Shown piece after piece: positions 26,668 through 34,882 of a DNA stretch of 64,000 nucleotides. The DNA comes from Chitinophagaceae bacterium. GTDB lineage: Bacteria; Bacteroidota; Bacteroidia; Chitinophagales; Chitinophagaceae. Below the pieces are notes generated by a model. The model was not told the origin of the DNA. It did not search any database and saw only the letters and a list, made by a program, of their open reading frames with translations. The first letter of the stretch is position 1; each line of letters starts with the position of its first letter. Location of the stretch: assembly GCA_016719165.1 (NCBI GenBank), contig JADKAJ010000004.1:310001-374000 (forward strand), written 5' to 3'. Both the position numbers and the translations under genes were made by a program.

Positions 26668-29193
26668 ATGTTCCGTAAGGCGCTGTTCTCTTTTATTGCT
26701 TTATTATTTTTACTGGTTTCCAATGCACAGCTAAAATCCCCGGAAGAATTCCTGGGATACAAAGTAGGCACCCGTTACACCCCGCATTTTAAGATCGTCA
26801 ATTATTTTAATCATGTCGCAGCAAATGCTTCTGCCATGGTCAAATTGCAGCAATACGGGGAAACCAATGAAGGCAGGCCTTTGTTACTGACTTTTATTTC
26901 TTCTGCAGATAATATTAAGAACCTGGAGCAGATACGGATGAACAATCTCAGGCTGGCTAATCTTTCAAAAGACAAGATGGCTGCTATGGAAGAAAATGCA
27001 CCGGCAATTGTATGGTTAAGTTATAATGTCCACGGCAATGAGACATCCTCTTCTGAGGCATCCATGCTCACTATCTATGAACTGGTAAACCCTGCACAAC
27101 TAAAAACAAAGGAATGGTTAAAGAATACCGTTGTGATCATTGATCCTTGCCTGAACCCGGATGGCCGGGACCGTTACATCAATTGGTTCAACTCCGTAGT
27201 GGGTAAAACCTTTAACCCGCAGCGCCTGGCAAGAGAACACCGGGAGCCCTGGCCGGGAGGAAGGACCAATCACTATAATTTTGACCTGAACCGTGACTGG
27301 GCCTGGCAAACACAGCTGGAAAGCCAGCATCGTATTAAAATCTATAACCAATGGATGCCGCAGGTGCATGTGGATTATCATGAGCAGGGAATCAATGAGC
27401 CCTATTATTTTGCCCCGGCTGCCGAACCTTTTCATGAAGTAATTACACCGTGGCAACGGGAGTTTCAAACCACTATTGGAAAAAATCATGCAAAATATTT
27501 TGATGCCAATGGCTGGTTGTATTTTACCAAAGAAAGATTTGACCTGTTATATCCTTCCTACGGCGATACCTATCCAACTTATAATGGCAGTATTGGTATG
27601 ACCTATGAACAAGGTGGTATCGGTGCCGGACTTGGTATTATTAATGAGGATGATGACACCCTTACCCTGGTAGACAGGGCTCAACATCATTTTACCACCT
27701 CACTCAGTACAGTGGAGATTTCATCTCTCCATGCGAATAAACTCGTAAAGGAATTCCGGAAATTTTTCAATGATGCTGTTAGTGCCGGCATGGGAGAACA
27801 TAAAACGTTTGTAGTAAAATATGATGCCCGGCAACAGGAAAGGATTGAGAAACTGGTTGAACTGTTAGATAAAAATGGCATTCAGTATACAGCCGGAAAT
27901 GGTGCGACATCCAAAGGAATTAATTATATAACCGGTAAGGAAGAAACATTTACAGCAGGTGCCAATGATATTGTAGTATCTGTATTGCAGCCCCGTTCGG
28001 CCATGGTAAAAGTTTTGTTTGAACCAAAATCTAAACTGTCTGATTCTGCTACCTATGATATCACTGCCTGGTCCTTACCCTATGTGTATGGTGTAAATGC
28101 ATTTGTATCAAAAGATAAAATTGCAGGGGCAGGAAGTTATACTGTCCAAACTAAAGTAAATAATGCCGAAACAGAATATGGGTATGTAATTCCATGGAGT
28201 GGTGTAAAAGCAGCAAAGACCGTTGGTCATTTATTGCAGAAAGGAATACTGCTTCGTTTTGCAGAACAGGCATTTGAGGTAAACGGAAATAAATTTGACC
28301 GTGGTGCTGTTATCGTATTAAAAACAGCGAATAAAAAATTCGGAAAGGATCTCTGGAATATAGTGAGGGAAACAGCAAACGCTGATGGTGTACAGTTGTA
28401 CCCGGTGTCAAGCGGTTTCGTAGATAAAGGTTTTGATTTCGGAAGCGATATGGTTCATCCGCTGAAAGCACCAAGAGTGGTATTAATGACAGGTGAAGGG
28501 ATTGGCAGTAATGCTGCCGGTGAAATCTGGCATTTCTTTGACCGGCAGCTGGATTACCCGGTTACACTTATAAATAGTAATGATATCAGCCGTGTCAACT
28601 GGAATGATATAGATGTATTGATCATGCCGGATGGTAATTACCGGTTCTTAACTAACAAAGAAGAGCTGGAAGCATTTAAATCCTGGATCAATAAGGGGGG
28701 AAGAGTGGTGGCACTGGAGAGTGCAGTAGCACAGTTGGCGAAAGCAGAAATGGGTATCAGGCAAAAGAAACCGGAGGAAGCAGATAAAAAAGAAAAAACT
28801 GAAAACTATGATGCATTAAAAGAGTACCAGGCCCGTGAAAGAGATGCCATTTCCGGGTTCACACCCGGGTCAATCTGGAAAGTGAAGTTGGACAACTCGC
28901 ATCCATTGGTTTTTGGGTACTCTGATTATTATTACACCTTAAAGATGGATGATAATATTTATGAGTTCATGAAAGAGGGTGGCTGGAATGTTGGGGTGAT
29001 CAAAAAGGAAAACCAGGTAGCAGGTTTTGTTGGAGCAGGATTGCAACCCCGGTTGAAGGATGGTTTGTTATTTGGAGTGCAGCAAATGGGAGGCGGCAGT
29101 ATCAGCTATCTGACCGATAATCTTCTGTTCCGCAACTTTTGGGAAAACGGAAAGCTGATGTTTTGCAATGCCGTTTTTTTAGTGGGTCAATAA
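26668..29193 (+). CDS. Secreted M14-family zinc carboxypeptidase
   Basis: 841 residues. The ATG at 26668 starts a signal peptide (MFRKALFSFIALLFLLVSNAQ); the TTG at 26638 in frame is not needed. The M14 domain covers about 35-360. The metal site is seen in SYNVHGNETSSSEA (His and Glu) and a later His in VDYHEQG, the substrate Arg region in NPDGRDRYINW, and the catalytic Glu in MTYEQGG. After about residue 500 there is a long extension ending in a glutaminase-like alpha/beta domain (DVLIMPDGNYRFLTNKEELEAF then WINKGGRVVALES). The same kind of domain ends the next gene, the PIG-L deacetylase. It is a likely periplasmic peptidase acting on peptides or cell-wall stems. Confidence 0.9.
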   Translation: MFRKALFSFIALLFLLVSNAQLKSPEEFLGYKVGTRYTPHFKIVNYFNHVAANASAMVKLQQYGETNEGRPLLLTFISSADNIKNLEQIRMNNLRLANLSKDKMAAMEENAPAIVWLSYNVHGNETSSSEASMLTIYELVNPAQLKTKEWLKNTVVIIDPCLNPDGRDRYINWFNSVVGKTFNPQRLAREHREPWPGGRTNHYNFDLNRDWAWQTQLESQHRIKIYNQWMPQVHVDYHEQGINEPYYFAPAAEPFHEVITPWQREFQTTIGKNHAKYFDANGWLYFTKERFDLLYPSYGDTYPTYNGSIGMTYEQGGIGAGLGIINEDDDTLTLVDRAQHHFTTSLSTVEISSLHANKLVKEFRKFFNDAVSAGMGEHKTFVVKYDARQQERIEKLVELLDKNGIQYTAGNGATSKGINYITGKEETFTAGANDIVVSVLQPRSAMVKVLFEPKSKLSDSATYDITAWSLPYVYGVNAFVSKDKIAGAGSYTVQTKVNNAETEYGYVIPWSGVKAAKTVGHLLQKGILLRFAEQAFEVNGNKFDRGAVIVLKTANKKFGKDLWNIVRETANADGVQLYPVSSGFVDKGFDFGSDMVHPLKAPRVVLMTGEGIGSNAAGEIWHFFDRQLDYPVTLINSNDISRVNWNDIDVLIMPDGNYRFLTNKEELEAFKSWINKGGRVVALESAVAQLAKAEMGIRQKKPEEADKKEKTENYDALKEYQARERDAISGFTPGSIWKVKLDNSHPLVFGYSDYYYTLKMDDNIYEFMKEGGWNVGVIKKENQVAGFVGAGLQPRLKDGLLFGVQQMGGGSISYLTDNLLFRNFWENGKLMFCNAVFLVGQ

Positions 29194-29208
29194 TAAAATA
29201 ATTGACAG

Positions 29209-29350
29209 AAAGAAGAGGCTTTCTCAAAAGCAAACAAATTTGTCACATTGAGTTTATCGAAATGCGTACAAATTTGTTTGCCAATCATTGTTATATTTCG
29301 ACAATGCTCAATATGACACTGATTGAGGCTTTTGAGGCAGCCTCTTCTTT
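29209..29350. repeat. 142-bp imperfect inverted repeat
   Basis: The ends AAAGAAGAGGCT (29209-29220) and AGCCTCTTCTTT (29339-29350) are perfect inverted copies of 12 bases. Inside, CTCAAAAGC pairs with GCTTTTGAG, and CACATTGAG with CTCAATATG. The inner text TGTCACATTGAG...TCGAAATG resembles the TGTCAGCCTGAG...TCGAAGG element at 24.1 kb. It fills most of the spacer between the M14 peptidase and PIG-L genes, and may be a short mobile-type repeat or a large hairpin. No transposase is present. Confidence 0.75.
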
Positions 29351-29410
29351 TATATGGAAGGTTCAGCTTCTTTTTGAACAAACACTATATTCGCTTATTA
29401 AACCAATGTA

Positions 29411-31906
29411 ATGAAAAGAAAAATTGTGACAGTGTTCGCTTTCCCTCTTTTATTTACAGCCCGGCTATTGGCGCAATCTCCGCAAAGCTGGTCTTCCGCT
29501 GATATGTACCAGGCACTCCGCAAGCTCAATGTACTTGGGTCGGTATTATATGTAGCGGCACATCCGGATGATGAGAACACAAGATTGATTGCTTATTTAT
29601 CCAAGGACAAATTATACCGCACCGGCTACTTATCGATGACAAGGGGTGATGGTGGGCAAAACCTTATCGGTGAAGAACAGGGTATCGAGTTGGGGATGAT
29701 CAGAACCCAGGAGCTGTTAGCTGCCAGGAGAATTGATGGAGGAGAACAGTTTTTTACCAGGGCTTATGATTTTGGTTATTCCAAAACACCAAAGGAAACA
29801 TTTAACAAATGGGACAAGGAAAAAATATTGAGTGATGTGGTATGGGTGATACGAAAGTTTCAGCCGGATGTTATTATTAACCGCTTTCCTACTACTGGTG
29901 AAGGCGGACATGGACATCACACGGCGTCCGGAATCCTGGCGAACGAAGCATATGAGGCTGCTGCAGATCCCGGTCGTTTTCCCGAGCAATTAAAATTTGT
30001 TTCGGTATGGAAGGCCAAAAGGGTATTATGGAATACGTTCAACTTTGGCGGGACCAATACAACAAGAGATGATCAGTTTAAGATTGATGTAGGTGGGTAT
30101 AATCCATTATTGGGAAAAAGCTATGGAGAGATCGCTGCTGAAAGCCGCAGCCAGCATAAAAGCCAGGGCTTTGGGGTACCGGCTTCCAGGGGTGAATCAA
30201 TGGAATTCTTTAAGGCCACACAAGGGGACCAACCGGTAAATGATTTAATGGAAGGAGTGGAGCTGTCATGGAAAAGAGTTGCAGGTGCTGAGGCAATTGG
30301 AAAAATGATTGACAGCCTAACTTCAACATTTGATCTCCTGCATCCTGAAAGATCGGTGGAGGGCCTGGTTAAATTATATACCGCAATTAATAATCTTCCT
30401 GATAGTTACTGGAAAACACAAAAGGCGGGTGAAGTATACCAGCTGATTGCACAATGCAGTGGTTTGTTTTTAGATGTTACTACTACGGAACAGTTTGCCG
30501 TGCAGACTGACTCTATCCGGTTGAATTTTTCTTTCAATAATCGCCTGGGAACAGAGGCGGTGCTTCAAAAAGTACAGGTTGATAATTTTGATTCTGCTTT
30601 TTTAAGAACATTGGAGAAAAATAAGAACATTAATTTTTCAAAGACTTTATTTGTTCCGTCCACTAAACCTGTTACCCAGCCTTACTGGCTGGTGAATAAA
30701 ATGGCAGAAGGATATTTTAATGTGACAGATCAGTTGTCTATTGGTCAGCCGGATGTTGATCCGGCTTATGCTGCTTTTATCCAGGTAAAAATATTTGGAG
30801 AACGGTTCACTTTTATGCGAACAGTCCGGTATAAATTCACCGACCCGGTAAAAGGAGAGTTGTACCAGCCACTGGTAGTTATCCCGCCCGTCATTATCAC
30901 TCCCGTGGAGGATATGAAAATTGTAACTGGCGATAAAATAAACCTGAAAGGGTCTGTCACAGTAAGAGGCATGAAGAAAGGTTTCTCCGGTACGATGCAG
31001 GCCATTTCAGATACTACTGGAAAAGCCTTGAAGAATGTATTCATCAAAAACAATACGATCAGTATCAATACAAAAAATCAGCTTACAGAAGTTGATTATA
31101 CCGGCGAGGCAGAAAAAAAGAATGAGAATATACGTTTTGCTGTTTCATCAGTCGAAGGGAATCATATAGCTGATGACAGGCATGAGATCAGGTATGATCA
31201 TATTCCTTTTATTAATTACTTCCATAAAGCAGTTGTTGCAGTAAAATATATTGACTTAAAAACGTATAACAAAAGGATTGGTTATATCGTTGGTGCCGGA
31301 GACAAGGTCCCGGAGTCGCTTGAGCAAATGGGCTATGAAGTGATACTGCTGACAGATAAAGAACTTTCAAGAAATAACCTGGGACAATATGATGCGATCA
31401 TTACGGGTGTAAGGGCTTACAACACTCATGATTGGATGAACAAGCATTATGAAAAGCTGATGAAGTATGTGAATGAAGGAGGAAACCTGATCGTTCAGTA
31501 TAATACCAGTAACCAGATCGGCCCGGTACGAGCTAAAATAGGGCCTTATAATTTTAATATTACCCGTACAAGGGTTACAGATGAGAATGCAGCTGTTACC
31601 TTGTTAAAACCGGAACATCCCGTTTTCAATTTTCCTAATAAGATCTCCGGTGATGATTTTAAAGGGTGGATACAGGAAAGAAGTATATATCATGCAACAG
31701 ATACATCAGGAAAATTTGAGAAACTGATTGGTATGGCTGATCCGGGAGAAAAGTCTGATGATGGAAGTTTGCTCGTGGCGAAATATGGGAAAGGTTGGTT
31801 TACCTATACCGGTATCGTATTTTTCAGGGAACTGCCTGCCGGTGTTCCCGGTGCATACAGGCTGCTGGCCAATATAATTGCACTGAATAAGAAAAAAGGA
31901 TTTTGA
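29411..31906 (+). CDS. Secreted PIG-L family deacetylase with C-terminal glutaminase-like domain
   Basis: 831 residues with a signal peptide (cleavage near LLAQ, about 22). The PIG-L/LmbE domain (about 45-300) has the zinc motif AHPDDENTRL and a later HGHHTASG, as in N-acetylglucosaminyl deacetylases. A middle beta region follows, then an alpha/beta glutaminase-like domain (about 620-830, GYEVILLTDKELSR, YDAIITGVRAYNTHDW, VNEGGNLIVQYN). A long secreted PIG-L of this type beside a sodium:solute symporter is an arrangement I recall in Bacteroidota. The start of the next tiny gene overlaps its stop by one base (TGATG), so it leads a coupled cluster. Confidence 0.9.
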   Translation: MKRKIVTVFAFPLLFTARLLAQSPQSWSSADMYQALRKLNVLGSVLYVAAHPDDENTRLIAYLSKDKLYRTGYLSMTRGDGGQNLIGEEQGIELGMIRTQELLAARRIDGGEQFFTRAYDFGYSKTPKETFNKWDKEKILSDVVWVIRKFQPDVIINRFPTTGEGGHGHHTASGILANEAYEAAADPGRFPEQLKFVSVWKAKRVLWNTFNFGGTNTTRDDQFKIDVGGYNPLLGKSYGEIAAESRSQHKSQGFGVPASRGESMEFFKATQGDQPVNDLMEGVELSWKRVAGAEAIGKMIDSLTSTFDLLHPERSVEGLVKLYTAINNLPDSYWKTQKAGEVYQLIAQCSGLFLDVTTTEQFAVQTDSIRLNFSFNNRLGTEAVLQKVQVDNFDSAFLRTLEKNKNINFSKTLFVPSTKPVTQPYWLVNKMAEGYFNVTDQLSIGQPDVDPAYAAFIQVKIFGERFTFMRTVRYKFTDPVKGELYQPLVVIPPVIITPVEDMKIVTGDKINLKGSVTVRGMKKGFSGTMQAISDTTGKALKNVFIKNNTISINTKNQLTEVDYTGEAEKKNENIRFAVSSVEGNHIADDRHEIRYDHIPFINYFHKAVVAVKYIDLKTYNKRIGYIVGAGDKVPESLEQMGYEVILLTDKELSRNNLGQYDAIITGVRAYNTHDWMNKHYEKLMKYVNEGGNLIVQYNTSNQIGPVRAKIGPYNFNITRTRVTDENAAVTLLKPEHPVFNFPNKISGDDFKGWIQERSIYHATDTSGKFEKLIGMADPGEKSDDGSLLVAKYGKGWFTYTGIVFFRELPAGVPGAYRLLANIIALNKKKGF

Positions 31907-32082
31907 TGGCAACTAATTCTAAACCTTCTGTAAGAAGAGGAGAGATGGCTTTCATCTTTGCAATAATAATCGGATTGGTAATTGGCATCCTGATAAAGAA
32001 AGTGAGGATAGGTATAATAATAGGACTTATTTTAGGTTCATTAATTGTCTTTACGGGTTGGTTGCGAACCACCCGGAAATAA
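31906..32082 (+). CDS. 58-residue two-helix membrane protein
   Basis: The ATG overlaps the last base of the deacetylase stop codon (TGATG) and the frame ends at TAA 32080-32082. After a short basic N-terminus (MATNSKPSVRRGEM) there are two hydrophobic helices, AFIFAIIIGLVIGILI and IGIIIGLILGSLIVF, joined by a basic KKVR turn, ending in WLRTTRK. No family is recognised. The tight overlap and the next micro-gene five bases downstream suggest it is translated and works at the inner membrane with its neighbours, possibly as an accessory part of the symporter. Confidence 0.7.
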   Translation: MATNSKPSVRRGEMAFIFAIIIGLVIGILIKKVRIGIIIGLILGSLIVFTGWLRTTRK

Positions 32083-32086
32083 CCAG

Positions 32087-32212
32087 ATGCAAACACCGGA
32101 TAACGATAAGGCGCCATTATTTAAAAGCTGGAAAGGCTGGTATTTGTTCGTCATCCTTTTCCTGGTATTGCTTATTGTATTGTTCTATTTGTTCACAAAA
32201 CGATTTGCATGA
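32087..32212 (+). CDS. 41-residue single-helix membrane protein
   Basis: ATG at 32087, TGA at 32210-32212. A hydrophilic N-terminus (MQTPDNDKAPLFKSWKGW) leads into one long hydrophobic helix (YLFVILFLVLLIVLFYLF) and a basic end (TKRFA). Its stop overlaps the symporter start in ATGA, so translation is coupled to the symporter. The size and topology are those of a small accessory subunit of a secondary transporter, but I do not recognise a named family. Confidence 0.7.
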   Translation: MQTPDNDKAPLFKSWKGWYLFVILFLVLLIVLFYLFTKRFA

Positions 32213-33945
32213 GCCAGCTCGATTGGATAGTACTTATTGTTACCCTGCTGGCCATCATTTCTTATGGCCTGTATAAAAGCCGCACTTCCCGTAATCTTGA
32301 AGGTTATTTTCTCAGCAACCGGAGTATGCCCTGGGGCCTGGTATTATTGAGTATCATGGGTACACAGGCAAGTGCGATTACTTTTTTATCTGCACCGGGA
32401 CAGGCTTACACCGATGGGATGAGGTTTGTGCAATATTATTTTGGCCTGCCACTCGCCATGATCGTTATCTGTATCTTTTTCGTCCCCATTTTCAGTAAGC
32501 TAAAAGTGTTTACAGCGTATGAATACCTGGAAAACCGGTTTGATGGAAAAACAAGAACACTGACATCATTTTTATTTCTTTTGCAAAGAGGCCTGTCAAC
32601 CGGTATCAGTGTATTTGCACCTTCTATCATACTTTCCTCTTTATTCGGCTGGAACATCTATTATACCAATATACTGATGGGCGGGTTGCTTATTATTTAT
32701 ACGATGAGTGGCGGAGCCAAAGCGGTGGCCTATACACAACAACTGCAGCTGCTTATTATTTTCACAGGAATGTTCCTGGCCGGGTATATGGTAGTGAATA
32801 TGTTGCCGGCTAATGTGAGTTTTGCAGATGCATTACAGGTAAGTGGTAAATTGGGAAAGCTGAATGTGATCACAACCGGATTTGAGAATGGCAAGTTCAA
32901 CTGGAGTGATCAGTATAATTTACTCAGTGGTCTGATCGGCGGTTTTTTCCTGGCACTATCTTATTTTGGTACTGACCAGAGCCAGGTGGGCCGGTATCTT
33001 ACTGCAAAATCATTACGGGAAAGCCGGCTTGGTTTGTTGATGAATGGCCTGGTAAAAGTGCCCATGCAGTTTGCTATCTTATTGATTGGTGCATTGGTAT
33101 TTACTTTTTATCAATTCAATACTGCGCCTATATTTTTTAACGAGGTGCAGGTAAAGAAACTGGAGCAATCTGCCTACAAGGATTCCTTTATGCTGGTGCA
33201 GCAACAGTATGAGGCCATTACGGAAAAGAAGCATCAAATGGTGATTGCTTACTCAACAGCCACAGATAATGACGATAAGCTAGCAGAAGAATCATCATTA
33301 GCAAGTTTGCGCAGCCTGCAAAAGAGTGCAGACAGCCTGCGGGGAAAAGTAAAAGCATGGTTGAACAGCAAACAGGTGGGTGGTGATGGTAACGATACCA
33401 ACTACATCTTTCTCCGGTTTGTGGTAGATCATTTGCCTGTTGGATTGGTAGGCCTGTTAATAGCCATCATTTTTCTTGCTTCCTGGGGAAGTATTGCTGC
33501 GGCTATCAACTCACTTTCCTCTTCCACTATGGTTGACTTTCACCGGCGATTTACAAAAAAAGATGAAACTGGCGAGACCGAATACAGGTTGTCTAAATGG
33601 TACACCCTGGCATGGGGTGTGTTTTGTATTGTCGTTGCTATGTTTACCTACAATATTGGTAATAGCCTGATAGAAGCCGTCAATGTGTTGGGTTCACTTT
33701 TTTATGGCGTTATTCTGGGCGTATTTCTCGTTGCCTTTTTTATCAAAAGAATTACCAATGGTAGTGTTGTTTTTTGGGCAGCACTGCTCGCAGAATTACT
33801 GGTACTGACAGTTTTCATTTTGACGAAGACGGGTGTTTTTAAAATGGGCTTTCTCTGGCTGAATCCTATTGGGGCTTTTGGGGTTATTTTCTTTGCTTTA
33901 TTGCTTGAAAGAATATACAAACAAAAAGAAAGCCCTGCTGTATAA
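32209..33945 (+). CDS. Sodium:solute symporter (SSS family)
   Basis: 578 residues with about 13-14 membrane helices. SSS features include the start DWIVLIVTLLAIISYGLYKSR, SNRSMPWGLVLLSIMGTQASAITFLSAP (unwound TM1 region), GGAKAVAYTQQLQLLIIF and SYFGTDQSQVGRYLTAKS, the family signature region. A hydrophilic insertion of about 90 residues (around 315-405, with EKKHQMV and SLRSLQKSADSLRGK) interrupts the helices. It should import a sugar, amino acid or similar solute with sodium. The ATG overlaps the upstream micro-gene by 4 bases. The context suggests the solute may be released by the secreted deacetylase. Confidence 0.93.
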   Translation: MSQLDWIVLIVTLLAIISYGLYKSRTSRNLEGYFLSNRSMPWGLVLLSIMGTQASAITFLSAPGQAYTDGMRFVQYYFGLPLAMIVICIFFVPIFSKLKVFTAYEYLENRFDGKTRTLTSFLFLLQRGLSTGISVFAPSIILSSLFGWNIYYTNILMGGLLIIYTMSGGAKAVAYTQQLQLLIIFTGMFLAGYMVVNMLPANVSFADALQVSGKLGKLNVITTGFENGKFNWSDQYNLLSGLIGGFFLALSYFGTDQSQVGRYLTAKSLRESRLGLLMNGLVKVPMQFAILLIGALVFTFYQFNTAPIFFNEVQVKKLEQSAYKDSFMLVQQQYEAITEKKHQMVIAYSTATDNDDKLAEESSLASLRSLQKSADSLRGKVKAWLNSKQVGGDGNDTNYIFLRFVVDHLPVGLVGLLIAIIFLASWGSIAAAINSLSSSTMVDFHRRFTKKDETGETEYRLSKWYTLAWGVFCIVVAMFTYNIGNSLIEAVNVLGSLFYGVILGVFLVAFFIKRITNGSVVFWAALLAELLVLTVFILTKTGVFKMGFLWLNPIGAFGVIFFALLLERIYKQKESPAV

Positions 33946-33953
33946 GCAGGGCT
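33919..33953 (-). terminator. Terminator of the DUF2911 gene, overlapping the symporter end
   Basis: AGCCCTGC and GCAGGGCT form an 8-bp stem at 33931-33953. Read on the minus strand the stem is followed by TTCTTTTTGTTTG, so it ends the DUF2911 transcript. The stem lies inside the last codons and stop of the convergent symporter gene. Confidence 0.7.
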
Positions 33954-33982
33954 CTCCGGGGAATAAGAATATTGCAAAGCAA

Positions 33983-34825
33983 TTATTTATTCAACTCTGC
34001 TAATAATTTTTCGTTCAGCGTTACATAGTCGCCATTCTTGGCTGCAGCAGCCAGTTCTTTTGATTTTTCTGCAGCGGCTTTTGCTTCTGCTTTTTTGCCC
34101 AGCTTGGCCAGGCAATTTGCTCTCTGGTGATGAATCCAGAAAGCTGATGGATTAAGTTCTACAGCTTTGTCAAACCATGTAAGTGCCTGGTTCAGATCTT
34201 TGCCATTATCCATATAATACATAGCAGCATTGAAATAAGGACGGTTATCCTTATTCATCAGGTTATCTATCTGCGCCATTACTTTTCCATCTACATCAGT
34301 TGTAATGGGCAGCGCTACTGCCGTATTTTCCCACATGATGTGCAGTTCACAGCTAGTTGGTTTTACATCGGCGAATTGCATGGTAAAAGTTTCTACTTTT
34401 TCACCCATTTTCATGGTTTTCACTTCCACTCTTGCCACATCGCTTTCCTGTTTGTAAGCAGCCGGGCTGGTTACATCCAATTGTTTGGTGATGATCAATA
34501 TCCAGTTGTTTTTATCAGGGATACTTAACAGTCCATATTTTCCGGCAGGTACTTTTTTGTCACCGATAGTTACAGCATCACTGAATGTGATAAGGGTGGC
34601 ATTATTAGCTCCTGTACGCCATACATTGCCAAATGGTACGAGGTCCCCAAATATTTTTCTTCCTTTCATACCCGGGCGGGAATAAGAAAGTTCAATAGTG
34701 CCAAGACCAAAATCCTGTTTAATGGTTTGGGTGGTACTTGGCGCCGGTGTTTTTAACTGGGCTTCAGCCATCAATAAGCTTACAGCCGCGATAGAGGTGA
34801 ACAATAACTTTTTCATTTTATGCAA
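33983..34825 (-). CDS. DUF2911 domain protein with TPR tail
   Basis: 280 residues with a signal peptide (cleavage near LMAEAQ, about 22). The DUF2911 domain (about 25-180) shows the family motifs QDFGLGTIELSYSRPGMKGRKIFG, VPFGNVWRTGANNATLITFS and VPAGKYGLLSIPDKNNW. The C-terminal part (about 195-275) has tetratricopeptide-like helices (ALTWFDKAVELNPSAFW, AEAKAAAEKSKELA). The family is frequent in Bacteroidota as exported proteins of unknown role. It is convergent with the symporter and in the same direction as the TonB-C protein upstream. Confidence 0.92.
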   Translation of the reverse strand: MHKMKKLLFTSIAAVSLLMAEAQLKTPAPSTTQTIKQDFGLGTIELSYSRPGMKGRKIFGDLVPFGNVWRTGANNATLITFSDAVTIGDKKVPAGKYGLLSIPDKNNWILIITKQLDVTSPAAYKQESDVARVEVKTMKMGEKVETFTMQFADVKPTSCELHIMWENTAVALPITTDVDGKVMAQIDNLMNKDNRPYFNAAMYYMDNGKDLNQALTWFDKAVELNPSAFWIHHQRANCLAKLGKKAEAKAAAEKSKELAAAAKNGDYVTLNEKLLAELNK

Positions 34826-34882
34826 TTTTTGAAATGCGAAGGTAAGCGTATGAATTGAATACCGGGAGGACAGTTTTAGCTG

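Noticed and set aside
32058..32276. 72-codon plus frame across the micro-genes and symporter start
   Set aside because: The two shorter frames have exact start-stop overlaps and clear membrane helices; this frame has neither.
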